22,507 nt of DNA, taken from Actinomycetes bacterium (lineage in GTDB: Bacteria > Actinomycetota > Actinomycetes > Actinomycetales > Cellulomonadaceae). The stretch lies in the NCBI GenBank assembly GCA_023388235.1, contig JAEWGQ010000206.1, positions 1 through 22,507 on the forward strand, in the 5' to 3' direction. The notes below the pieces were generated by a model. It did not search any database. It saw only the letters and a list, made by a program, of their open reading frames with translations, and was not told the origin of the DNA. Position 1 is the stretch's first letter. Each line of letters begins with the position of its first letter. The position numbers and the translations under genes were made by a program. Positions 1 to 7,889 of the stretch are shown one piece after another.

Positions 1-186
1 TGAGTCGAGAAGTGGTGGCTGCACACGCGTCGGTCACCCGACCGGCCCAACATCGGCCGACACGCTTGGCTGGTGGGAGCGACCTGTCGATCCTGACGGG
101 TGACGCCGCTAGTGTGCCGACGCGTCGGAGCGAGCGGGGCGCGTGACCGTGACGGCGCGGCAGGCCACCGGACAGGGGAGAGCAGT
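1..186 (+). promoter_or_regulatory. Leader/upstream region of the Z1 operon
   Basis: No coding sequence is convincing here. A TAGTGT box at 110-115 fits the actinobacterial -10 pattern TANNNT, but I see no good -35 partner. A small inverted repeat, CGGTC-4 nt-GACCG, lies at 31-44 and a TCGGCCGA palindrome at 53-60; either could be an operator or chance in GC-rich DNA. The first three bases could be the stop codon of an upstream gene, which cannot be checked from this window. Confidence 0.3.
174..180 (+). promoter_or_regulatory. Ribosome binding site of the Z1 gene
   Basis: The purine run AGGGGAG ends six bases before ATG 187. It fixes the start there rather than at upstream in-frame codons, whose extra N-terminal residues look like translated leader. 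Confidence 0.75.
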
Positions 187-2808
187 ATGAGTGGTGGCAG
201 TGTCGCGGAAGAAGCGGCGTGGAAGGTGTTCCAGACGCTCGCTTCGCAGTCCCAGCCGCACGAGGCGATCCAGAACCTGCGCGTGATGGGGATACCGGAG
301 GAGCGCCTCGAGGCCCTGCTCACGCGGCACGACCTCGAGGCGAAGCAGATCATCCAGCTGCGGGAGCCGCTCGGGCTGTCGCGTGAGGGGCGCGTGCCCT
401 GGTACACCGGCCCCCGCCCGGAAGATGTCAACTGGTCACCTCTCGAGAGGCAGCTTGCCCGGAAGATCGGGCAGGAGTCGGCCGCGAAGATCGATCGGGC
501 GTCGAGCAAGGTCGTCGCCATGCTCGATCACCCCGCGACCCCGGCGTTCTCCTCGAAGGGTTTGGTCGTCGGGCACGTGCAGTCGGGGAAGACCTCGAAC
601 TTCACCGCCGTGATCTGCAAGGCGGCGGACCGCGGCTACCGCATGTTCATCGTGCTCTCCGGGATCCACAACGCCCTGCGCACGCAGACGCAGCTCCGCC
701 TGATGAACGACATCGTGTCGGCGAACCCCACGGTGTGGCATCAGCTGACCAGCCCGGAGCGGGACTTCGTGCCGCCGCCGTATGCCGCGTCGCTCCTCGC
801 CGGCAACGAACAGGCACTGCTGCTCGTGGTGAAGAAGAACGCAGTGGTGCTCCGCAAACTGCGGAAATGGCTGCAGAGCGCGTCGGAGCACCTGGCGAAC
901 GTTCCGACCCTGATCATCGACGACGAGGCCGACCAGGCGACGGTGGCGACCAGGACCATCAACCCGCTCCTCGCCGACATCATGGAGTGCCTGCCGAAGG
1001 CGTGCTACGTCGGGTACACCGCGACGCCGTTCGCGAACCTCCTGATCGACCCGGCGGACACCGAGGACTTCTATCCGCGTGACTTCATCCTGAGTCTCGA
1101 GCGAACGGCCGCGTACCAGGGTCCGGAGACCCTCTTCGGCCGCGATCCCATGGACGGGGAGGACCCCGAGGATGTTCCCGGCGGCCTCGATCTCGTGCGT
1201 GACGTCCCGGAGGAGGAACTGGGGGACCTGCGCCCGAGGAACCGGGCCGAGGCCGCGGCCTTCGAGCCGGACATCACGCCTTCGCTCCGCCGGGCGGTGC
1301 TCTGGTTCTGGCTGGCGACCGCAGCGCGGCGGGCGCGCGACGGCGAGGTCCGACACTCCTCGATGTTGGTCCATGCGCACTCGGATACGCGCGTTCACGA
1401 CTCGTTCGCCGCGCCACTGCGTGGTCTTCGGGCGGACGTGCTGGGGGCACTCCGTGCGGGTGCTTCCGAGGTGAGGTCGGAACTGCGGGTCCTGTGGGAG
1501 GAGGAGACTCTGCGTGTCGCGGCGGACGACCTGGGTGAGACGCCCATCTCCTTCGCGGACCTCGAGCCCCACCTGGTGTCGGTGGTCACCGACACGACGG
1601 TGATCCTGGACCACTACCGCAGTCATGACCGCCTGAACTACGACAACGGGCCGCAGACGGTCATCGCGGTCGGGGGCAACACCCTCTCCCGAGGGCTCAC
1701 GCTGGAGGGGCTGGTCGTCAGCTTCTTCGTCCGGTCGGCCGACGTGTACGACACCCTCCTGCAGATGGGGCGATGGTTCGGCTACCGCCCCGGCTACTCC
1801 GACCTGCCCCGGATCTGGATGCCGGCCGAGGTGCGTGAGTGGTTCATGCACCTCGCGACGGTCGAGGCAGAGATGCGCAAGGAGATCGACCGCTACCTGA
1901 TCGAGCACAGGTCGCCGCTCGACATGGCGGTGCGCATCCGTTCTCACCCGAGGATGAAGGTCACGGCCCCGAGCAAGATGACGAACGCGGTCCGGGCTGC
2001 CGCCGCGTACGGCGGGCAACTCGTCGAATCCCGGTACTTCCCGGTGAAGCCCCGGGAGGAGGCCGCGCAGTGGCTCGCCCGCAACGCCGACGCGGTCAGG
2101 AAGTTCCTCGGGGAGGTCGGGGCCGATGCGCCGGAGGGCGACACGGAGTCCGGCAAGCTCCTCTGGAGGGGTGTGCCGGCGACGACCGTCCTGTCGCTGA
2201 TCCGGGACTACCGGTTCCATCCGAAGTCGGTCGAGGCGGATCCCGCGCTGATGGAGCAGTACATCCAGGGTCGGGTCCGCGCCGGAGGTCTGCGCCGGTG
2301 GAACGTCGCGGTGATGGCCAAGCCGGTTGCGGACGCTCATGCGGCGATCGAGTTGCCGTATGGCCGGACCGTCGGGATGGTGCGCCGCTCGCGGCTCGAG
2401 AACACGAAGGACCTGGACCACGCGGACATCAAGACCCTCAGCGGTTCGCGTGACGAGGCGGTCGACCTGGAGATCCCGAGAGGGTGGGACGGCAAGGGAC
2501 GTTCCGCCTTCTCGCGGCTCCGACTCGACCAGGCTCCGGAGACCGGGCTCGTGATGCTGTACCCGATCGACCCGGTCTCGAAGCCCACCGCGCAGCACCG
2601 TGTGGAACTCGACGCGCCGGCGGAGGTCGTCTGGGGTCTCGCCCTCGTGTTCCCCCAACCCTCGGTGGGCGTCGACCTGAGTGTCGAGTACGACTTCGTC
2701 GCGGCGGACCTCTCCAAGGTCTTCCCGGGAGCCATGGCGGATCCGGACGCCGACCTCGACATCGCCGTGCTCTCGGAGGACCTGGACGCTCTCGAGCTCG
2801 GCTCATGA
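187..2808 (+). CDS. Z1-domain SF2-like ATPase (873 aa)
   Basis: This is a large P-loop ATPase of the Z1 family, which is linked to restriction and defence operons and probably acts as a DNA-dependent motor or remodeller. Visible motifs in order are a Walker A GHVQSGKT (129-136), Walker B DDEAD (245-249), a helicase motif III-like TATPF (278-282), and the C-terminal Z1 signature GGNTLSRGLTLEG (496-508) followed by QMGRWFGYRPGY (526-537). The last two match SF2 motifs V and VI in position and character. About 330 further residues follow with no domain I can name. It is the first gene of a five-gene operon; its stop overlaps the next start (ATGA). Its partners, a nuclease-like protein and a GHKL ATPase, match the prokaryotic MutL/MORC restriction-type gene sets described by Iyer, Abhiman and Aravind. 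The family call is firm; the reaction is inferred from motifs. Confidence 0.9.
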   Translation: MSGGSVAEEAAWKVFQTLASQSQPHEAIQNLRVMGIPEERLEALLTRHDLEAKQIIQLREPLGLSREGRVPWYTGPRPEDVNWSPLERQLARKIGQESAAKIDRASSKVVAMLDHPATPAFSSKGLVVGHVQSGKTSNFTAVICKAADRGYRMFIVLSGIHNALRTQTQLRLMNDIVSANPTVWHQLTSPERDFVPPPYAASLLAGNEQALLLVVKKNAVVLRKLRKWLQSASEHLANVPTLIIDDEADQATVATRTINPLLADIMECLPKACYVGYTATPFANLLIDPADTEDFYPRDFILSLERTAAYQGPETLFGRDPMDGEDPEDVPGGLDLVRDVPEEELGDLRPRNRAEAAAFEPDITPSLRRAVLWFWLATAARRARDGEVRHSSMLVHAHSDTRVHDSFAAPLRGLRADVLGALRAGASEVRSELRVLWEEETLRVAADDLGETPISFADLEPHLVSVVTDTTVILDHYRSHDRLNYDNGPQTVIAVGGNTLSRGLTLEGLVVSFFVRSADVYDTLLQMGRWFGYRPGYSDLPRIWMPAEVREWFMHLATVEAEMRKEIDRYLIEHRSPLDMAVRIRSHPRMKVTAPSKMTNAVRAAAAYGGQLVESRYFPVKPREEAAQWLARNADAVRKFLGEVGADAPEGDTESGKLLWRGVPATTVLSLIRDYRFHPKSVEADPALMEQYIQGRVRAGGLRRWNVAVMAKPVADAHAAIELPYGRTVGMVRRSRLENTKDLDHADIKTLSGSRDEAVDLEIPRGWDGKGRSAFSRLRLDQAPETGLVMLYPIDPVSKPTAQHRVELDAPAEVVWGLALVFPQPSVGVDLSVEYDFVAADLSKVFPGAMADPDADLDIAVLSEDLDALELGS

Positions 2809-3818
2809 CGGGTCGCGTCAGCGTCGAGTCGGAGCTCCGCCGCACCTTGGAGCACTACTGGTCGCAACTTCCCGCGCCGTCCGGACCGAGCATCGCCTCG
2901 ACCGACATCCCCATTCACCTGGCCTGCGGGGCGGTCCGTGTCGGCGTCGACGCCGATGGGCACCGGCACCTGCTCGTGCCGATCGCTGCGGACGCCCCGG
3001 AGGTCACCGATCGCAGCGGAAGCGGCGTCCGGCTGATCACGCGCCCGTTGACCTCGGGCGACGGCAGCGTGCGCTACGCGGACCTCGAATGCGCCCGCCC
3101 CGACCTGAGCGGTGTCTTCACGGGACTCGCGGCGGACGTGTGTCTCGCCCTTCTCGGGGGGCCGGGAGACCCGGGCGCCGCGGTGTCGGCACACCTCGAC
3201 GACTGGCGCGCGCTGCTGGGGGCGGGCTCGCAGGCGTGGACCACACCCCGTCTGGGCGGACTGACCGCAGAACTCCTCGTGCTCGACCGGCTCCTCGACC
3301 TCGACGGGCAGGCCGTCTCCTCGTGGAGCGGTCCGCTCGGGGAAGCACAGGACTTCCGATCGGCGCGACACGCGATCGAGGTCAAGGCCGGCCTGACCAA
3401 AGAGGGGCGGCTGATCCGGATCCACGGTACGGACCAGCTGGAGCCCCCCGTCGGCGGGATGCTCGGTCTGGTGTGGTTCCGACTCCGCACTGCTCAGCCG
3501 GGAGCGGGCATCGGTCTGGTCGAACTGATTCAGCGCTGCATCGAACGAGGAGGTGCGGCGGCTGTCCTGGAACGGCTGGACCGGATCGGCTTCCCCTCGT
3601 TGTCGGAGCCGGAGATCGCGGCCGCCAGGTTCGAGGTCGTCGAGCAGCGGTGGTACCGGGTCGACGACGGCTTCCCGGCGATCCACCCCGGTCGGTTCCT
3701 CGCGCGAGCGGTTCCTGCCGGCGTCGGCGCGGTCGAGTACCTCGTGGATCTCGACGTCGTCGCGGCCGAGACCGCCCCCCTCGACGATCTCCTCATCACC
3801 TTCCTGGAGCAGCGATGA
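2805..3818 (+). CDS. PD-(D/E)XK motif protein, DUF4420-like (337 aa)
   Basis: This is a predicted nuclease subunit of the Z1 operon. The core shows the PD-(D/E)XK arrangement: D183 followed eight residues later by the triad E192-V-K194, the usual metal-binding and catalytic set. A preceding helix GGLTAELLVL (from about residue 152) is typical of the DUF4420 type. No DNA-binding domain is evident, so targeting probably comes from its neighbours. The ATG at 2805 overlaps the Z1 stop by four bases, and its own stop overlaps the next ATG in the same way, which implies translational coupling and a stoichiometric complex. Family assignment is from memory of the motif and the neighbourhood; DNA cleavage is inferred, not shown. 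Confidence 0.82.
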   Translation: MTGRVSVESELRRTLEHYWSQLPAPSGPSIASTDIPIHLACGAVRVGVDADGHRHLLVPIAADAPEVTDRSGSGVRLITRPLTSGDGSVRYADLECARPDLSGVFTGLAADVCLALLGGPGDPGAAVSAHLDDWRALLGAGSQAWTTPRLGGLTAELLVLDRLLDLDGQAVSSWSGPLGEAQDFRSARHAIEVKAGLTKEGRLIRIHGTDQLEPPVGGMLGLVWFRLRTAQPGAGIGLVELIQRCIERGGAAAVLERLDRIGFPSLSEPEIAAARFEVVEQRWYRVDDGFPAIHPGRFLARAVPAGVGAVEYLVDLDVVAAETAPLDDLLITFLEQR

Positions 3819-5695
3819 CCGAGCCCTCGTGGTTCTCCCAGCCGTTCTCACCGGCGGGCGGCATCACCGCGGAGGGACTCCGCAATCAGCTCGGACGTCC
3901 CGAACTGTCGGTACTCACCGTGCTGGTGCGCGAGGCGGCACAGAACTCGTGGGACGCGAGAGAGTCCCGCCGGGTGCGTTTCACGCTCGACCTGCGGGCG
4001 GTCGGCCCGTCGCACATGCCGGCGTGGCGCGAGCTGCTCAGGGGCGCACCTCGCGAGTCAGGGGCGCTCCAGAGTCTGAACGAGGTGCTCCGTCGTCCGA
4101 CGATCCGATACCTCGCCGTCGTCGACCGCGGGACGAGCGGCCTCGGCGGCCCGACGCGATCGGACCGGTTCGCGGAGCCCGGTCACCGCGGTTGGCTCTC
4201 CTTCGTCCTCAACTCGGGAGAGAAGCAGGACACCGACGGTGGAGGCGGCACCTACGGCTACGGGAAGGGTGCGTTCTTCCTCGCGAGTCGGGTCGGCACG
4301 GTGCTCATCCACACGCGGTTCAAGGAGGCGGACGGCCGGCTGCGCACGCGCCTCATCGGATCCTCCCTGCTCGCCTCGTACAACGACGACCAACGCCCCT
4401 TCACCGGTCGCCACTGGTGGGGCGACGCGCAGCTCGACCACTGCGAGCCACTGGTCGACGACGACGCGACCCGGATGGCAGAGCGACTCGGTCTTCCTGC
4501 GTTCGACGACGGCGCCACCGGGACGACCGTGGTCGTCCTGGACCCCGACCTGCGGGATCCGTCCCACGACGAGGACGTCGCGCCCGACCTCTCGATGCGG
4601 GAGGCGGGCGAGTTCCTCGCCGACGCCGCAGCGTGGAACCTGTGGCCTCTCACGCTCGAGGACCGCGCACCCCGGATGGACGTGACGGTCACCGTGAACG
4701 GCGACATCGTCCCCGTCCCCGACGAGTCCACGGACGCCACACTGGCCCACTTCGCCATTGCGTACCGACGGGCCGTCGGCCGCGGGCCCGGCTCGGAGAT
4801 CCAGTGCAGGAGTCCGCGCCGGCTGCTCGGGCACTTCGCGGCAGAGACCACCCTCGGTGCGCGAGTGCGGAGTCGGGCCGCCGAGGAGCTCGGCCTGGAG
4901 CGCGACACCGCTCCGCACCACGTCGCTCTGATGCGGCGTCCCGACCTGGTGGTCGGGTACTACCAGGGTCAGGCGAAGTCGCACCCGGAACTCGGCTACG
5001 CCGGCGTCTTCAAGGTGGACGATGCGTTGGACACGGTCTTCTCGCGGTCCGAGCCGCCCACGCACGACGCGTGGGTCGATGCCCAGCTCACCGGACACGA
5101 GGCCACCTTCGTGCGGGTCGCGCGTCGGAGGCTCTCCGAGCGGTGCGCCGACCTGGCGGGCCCGAAGCATGCCCCCCGGGTCGTCGAGGGCACTCCCGTC
5201 GGGGCGGTGTCGCAGCGGCTCGGCTTCCTCCTGGCGGGGGTCGGTGCCGGCGCCCCACTGGAGGGCGACGGCGGCGCCGCGTCGCGGCCGACCGCTCCGC
5301 CGACACCGGGAGCGGACCGCTCGCGGGGAGGCGGAGGTGCTGGTGGCACGGCCGGAGCGTCCGGCGGGCGGCCCGGGCGGCCCCGTCGGCCGCAGCTCCT
5401 CGACAACCCGCGGTTCGAGAACCTCGACGGCACCTGGTTGCTGGTCCAGCGGGTCCGCACCGTCGCCCCCGGACGGGTTCGTGGTCTGATCGGCGTCGTC
5501 ACGGGCGAAGGCGCGGAGACCTCGGCGCCCGCTTCGGCGGAGCAGCCACAGGTCGTCGGTTGGCGCCGCGAGGACGGCTCCGTCGTCCACGGCACCGAGA
5601 TCGACGTCGCCGCGGAGGAGATCGAGTTGCTCGCCCGACCGGTCGAGGACGCCGCGGTGGAGATCGACGTCGAGTGGGCGGAGAGTGTGTCGTGA
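3815..5695 (+). CDS. GHKL (MutL/MORC-type) ATPase (626 aa)
   Basis: This is an N-terminal GHKL ATPase. Visible are the N-box with E40, N44 and D47 (REAAQNSWDA), the G1 box beginning at D104 (DRGTSGLGG) and the ATP-lid box GYGKG (148-152). Such ATPases usually close like a clamp on DNA when they dimerise with ATP. A conserved-looking stretch at about 368-416 includes GYYQGQAKS and SEPPTHDAW. A Gly/Pro/Ser-rich linker at about 488-530 separates a C-terminal beta-rich segment that may bind a partner. There is no MutL endonuclease motif that I can see. It overlaps the upstream nuclease-like gene by ATGA and the next gene by GTGA. Context points to the ATP-gated sensor or clamp of the block 1 system. 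The GHKL class is solid; closeness to MORC rather than MutL or Hsp90 is inference. Confidence 0.85.
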   Translation: MTEPSWFSQPFSPAGGITAEGLRNQLGRPELSVLTVLVREAAQNSWDARESRRVRFTLDLRAVGPSHMPAWRELLRGAPRESGALQSLNEVLRRPTIRYLAVVDRGTSGLGGPTRSDRFAEPGHRGWLSFVLNSGEKQDTDGGGGTYGYGKGAFFLASRVGTVLIHTRFKEADGRLRTRLIGSSLLASYNDDQRPFTGRHWWGDAQLDHCEPLVDDDATRMAERLGLPAFDDGATGTTVVVLDPDLRDPSHDEDVAPDLSMREAGEFLADAAAWNLWPLTLEDRAPRMDVTVTVNGDIVPVPDESTDATLAHFAIAYRRAVGRGPGSEIQCRSPRRLLGHFAAETTLGARVRSRAAEELGLERDTAPHHVALMRRPDLVVGYYQGQAKSHPELGYAGVFKVDDALDTVFSRSEPPTHDAWVDAQLTGHEATFVRVARRRLSERCADLAGPKHAPRVVEGTPVGAVSQRLGFLLAGVGAGAPLEGDGGAASRPTAPPTPGADRSRGGGGAGGTAGASGGRPGRPRRPQLLDNPRFENLDGTWLLVQRVRTVAPGRVRGLIGVVTGEGAETSAPASAEQPQVVGWRREDGSVVHGTEIDVAAEEIELLARPVEDAAVEIDVEWAESVS

Positions 5696-6591
5696 GAGCG
5701 ATGCCCTACCCCGTGCCGACCTCGTCCGTCGCGCCCGAGTCGTGGACGCTGAACGGCGCACCGGTCACCACGGTGCTGCCCGGGTGGGACTACGAGTCGG
5801 TGCTCCAGTTCGAGCGGTTGGTGCGCGTCGACGTCCTGAAGACGGTCAAGGAGGCGGGGCTCGACGTCGAGACGCCGCTCGCCCTGCACGTCCGCTACTG
5901 GGCCACCGGGTCGTACGTGCGGCACTCCGCGGTCCTCGAGCCGTTGGTGCCCGACGCGACCACGGGGTGGGCCCAGGCTCTGCTCGTCGCCGCCGTCGAC
6001 GGTCGTCAGCTCGCGGGCGACCTGGTCATGGAGACGACTCTTGTCCGGGTCGACGAGGCGGAGATCGGTGGGTTCACGGCGCGCCGCGCGGGCAGCGTGC
6101 TGTGGAACGACACCGTCAAACTGGCGCTCGAGGGGAGCGGCGGTCTGCTCCCGATCGCCCCCGTCCGGTTCTCGGAGCAGGGACTGCCGGCGTCAGCGGC
6201 GTGGTACATCAGCCTCGATGGCTCCGACTGGACTGCTCCGGCCATGGGCAACCTCCTCGTGCTCCTGAACGTCGACAACCGGGCGGTGGCCGACGCACTC
6301 GACCCGTCCGACTCCGCGGGAGCGACCCTCTGGGACGCCCTCACGGTCGATGTGGTCTGCGACCTGGTCGGGCGCGCGCTCGACGACGAGGAATACGTGC
6401 CGTCGCAGCACGACGCCGACGAGCTGTCGACCGGGGAGCTGGTCACCAACCTCATCCGTTCCTTCCTGAGCCTGCCCGGGGAGAGCCTGCAGGAGGCCGC
6501 TGCCCGGCTGCGCGATGAGCTGCGCAACGACCCGTCCCGTGTCCGCGCGCAGGCGCAGAGCTCCCTCCGCTTCCCGAGGACGTCATCGTGA
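5692..6591 (+). CDS. Conserved operon protein of unknown function (299 aa)
   Basis: I do not recognise this protein. The N-terminal two thirds look beta-strand rich, with alternating hydrophobic stretches and several tryptophans. The last 65 residues or so (from about 235) are charged and helical. There is no signal peptide, membrane segment, cysteine cluster or nucleotide-binding motif. I place the start at GTG 5692 because it overlaps the preceding stop in the GTGA pattern used elsewhere in this operon and has a GGAG run upstream; ATG 5701 is an alternative. Its fixed position between the GHKL ATPase and another unknown gene suggests a structural or adaptor subunit of the block 1 machine. 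Confidence 0.8.
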   Translation: MRAMPYPVPTSSVAPESWTLNGAPVTTVLPGWDYESVLQFERLVRVDVLKTVKEAGLDVETPLALHVRYWATGSYVRHSAVLEPLVPDATTGWAQALLVAAVDGRQLAGDLVMETTLVRVDEAEIGGFTARRAGSVLWNDTVKLALEGSGGLLPIAPVRFSEQGLPASAAWYISLDGSDWTAPAMGNLLVLLNVDNRAVADALDPSDSAGATLWDALTVDVVCDLVGRALDDEEYVPSQHDADELSTGELVTNLIRSFLSLPGESLQEAAARLRDELRNDPSRVRAQAQSSLRFPRTSS

Positions 6592-7352
6592 GCACCCTGT
6601 ACCCCCGGCTGTTGCCCACCGAGACCGAGAAGCTGTTCGCACTGCTCTCCGATGTCGCCGACGAAGCCGGGAACCCGTCTGCGGACGCGGCCGTCGCCCG
6701 TACCGTCTACGCCGCGTCTGGTGGCATGCGCGTGCACCCCGACCAGCTCGTCGGGCTGCGTGAACAGGTGTGCCGGGCGGCTCTCGACCACGGTTACCCG
6801 GAACGTCCGGGTGTCGAGGCCCGCAACGGCTTCGACCGCCGCGTCGCCCGCATCCTGCATGCGAACATGGACATCACGGCCGGAGAGGCGTCCCAGCGTC
6901 AGGTGTGGGCGTACCTCGCTCTCGTGCTACTGCCGGACGTGTGCGCGTGGCGCTTCCCCGCCAACGACGCAGGGAAGTTCGTGGCGGACCGGTTCAAGGG
7001 AACCGACCTGACCCGGCACACACTCGCCCGACTGTGGTGGCGTGCCCAGGTCCTGCGCGACGGGACACGGGTCGACGACCCGTACTGGATGCTCGAGGCA
7101 CTGGGAGAGGCCGACCTGGACCAGGTGATGGCGCGGAGGCGGTCCGTCGCGGCGACGCCGTCGCTCGTGCGGATGGTCGTGCGGGTGACGGCGGAGTCGA
7201 CCGACTCCGGTGGGCGGGACGTCCTGCGCGACCTGCTGAAGCGGCTGCTGCGGCTCACCGCGTTCCTGGATCTCGACTGGCTCGACGAGGTCCAGCTCAG
7301 GTCGCTCGTTCTCCGGGAGCGCGCCGTCTCGATCGCGAACCTGACGATCTGA
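6588..7352 (+). CDS. Last gene of the Z1 operon, possibly DUF6339 family (254 aa)
   Basis: This is an all-helical-looking soluble protein of unknown activity. The most distinctive stretch is the hydrophobic VWAYLALVLLPDVCAWRF at residues 106-123, followed by a basic helical region. It resembles a family I recall as DUF6339 from actinobacterial Z1 operons; the number is from memory. It starts at GTG 6588, overlapping the previous stop by four bases. Its 3' end runs 56 bases into the 3' end of the convergent vsr gene. A DNA- or partner-binding accessory role is inference from context only. Confidence 0.75.
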   Translation: MSTLYPRLLPTETEKLFALLSDVADEAGNPSADAAVARTVYAASGGMRVHPDQLVGLREQVCRAALDHGYPERPGVEARNGFDRRVARILHANMDITAGEASQRQVWAYLALVLLPDVCAWRFPANDAGKFVADRFKGTDLTRHTLARLWWRAQVLRDGTRVDDPYWMLEALGEADLDQVMARRRSVAATPSLVRMVVRVTAESTDSGGRDVLRDLLKRLLRLTAFLDLDWLDEVQLRSLVLRERAVSIANLTI

Positions 7353-7812
7353 GATCCGCGCGACGTCGCCGCCAGGTCTCCTCGACGAGAGCCGCGGCGG
7401 CGTGCATGTCGGCGTGCTCCCAGAAGCGCAGCACCTGCCACCCCTGAGCGGTCAGGCGGACGTCGGTGTCGCGATCACGGGCGACGTTCGCGGCCAGCTT
7501 CTCGCGCCACCACGCCGCGTTGGACGCGGGCTGGGTGGCATGGTCCGGGCATGCGTGCCAGAAGCACCCGTCGACGAAGACAGCGAGGCGGGCCGCGGTG
7601 AAGACGATGTCCGCCCGCCGACGGGGCATGCCGGGCAACACCTGATCCACCCGGTACCGGAGCCCGAGCCGGTGCAGCTCGCGGCGGAGCGCCAGCTCGG
7701 GTGCGGTGTCGCGACGGCCCTGTCGCGACATGCGCGCGGAGACCCCGGGCGAGCTGGGTGTCGCGACGTGACGTGGTGGCGTCGGCAGTCCCACGGGCCG
7801 TGCCACCGTCAC
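7297..7812 (-). CDS. vsr: Very short patch repair (Vsr) endonuclease (171 aa)
   Basis: Vsr nicks DNA 5' of the T in T:G mismatches left when 5-methylcytosine deaminates within a methyltransferase site. Visible landmarks are the N-terminal RGRDT-like segment (GRRDTAPE, 32-39), the catalytic-type Asp D68 in RADIVF, and VDGCFWHACPDH (80-91) with H86 and zinc-ligand-like Cys and His residues. These are followed by the NVARD and GW-VLRFWEH segments of the family. The start is GTG 7812 because a GGGGAGG ribosome binding site lies seven bases upstream. It is transcribed away from the cytosine methyltransferase next door, the usual partnership. The last 18 or so residues are arginine-rich and encoded antisense to the end of the neighbouring gene, so the tail may be a poorly constrained extension. 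Confidence 0.92.
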   Translation of the reverse strand: MTVARPVGLPTPPRHVATPSSPGVSARMSRQGRRDTAPELALRRELHRLGLRYRVDQVLPGMPRRRADIVFTAARLAVFVDGCFWHACPDHATQPASNAAWWREKLAANVARDRDTDVRLTAQGWQVLRFWEHADMHAAAALVEETWRRRRADLRSSGSRSRRRAPGERAT

Positions 7813-7889
7813 GTGCCGGCCTCCCCGTCCGCCCGCTCCCGCCGGCGAGTCCGTCGGTCCTGTCAGTGCCCCAAACGTATCCTTGGTCC
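7813..7889. promoter_or_regulatory. Divergent promoter region between vsr and the first methyltransferase
   Basis: This 77-base spacer must hold both outward promoters. On the plus strand, TATCCT (7878-7883) fits the -10 pattern and ends six bases before ATG 7890, with no Shine-Dalgarno sequence between. The methyltransferase mRNA could therefore begin at its own start codon. A -35 element is not obvious on either strand. Confidence 0.5.
7820..7826 (-). promoter_or_regulatory. Ribosome binding site of vsr
   Basis: On the minus strand the sequence reads GGGGAGG, seven bases before GTG 7812. It supports this start over the internal methionine at residue 28. Confidence 0.7.

Noticed and set aside
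436..2658. Minus-strand open frame of 740 codons opposite the Z1 gene
   Set aside because: It is a shadow frame: Arg/His/Val-rich translation, no motif, and no ribosome binding site seen.
3553..6591. A plus-strand frame of over 1000 codons crossing the GHKL gene
   Set aside because: Only its last part (from 5692) is the real 299-residue protein; the rest is arginine- and proline-rich out-of-frame translation of the nuclease and GHKL genes.
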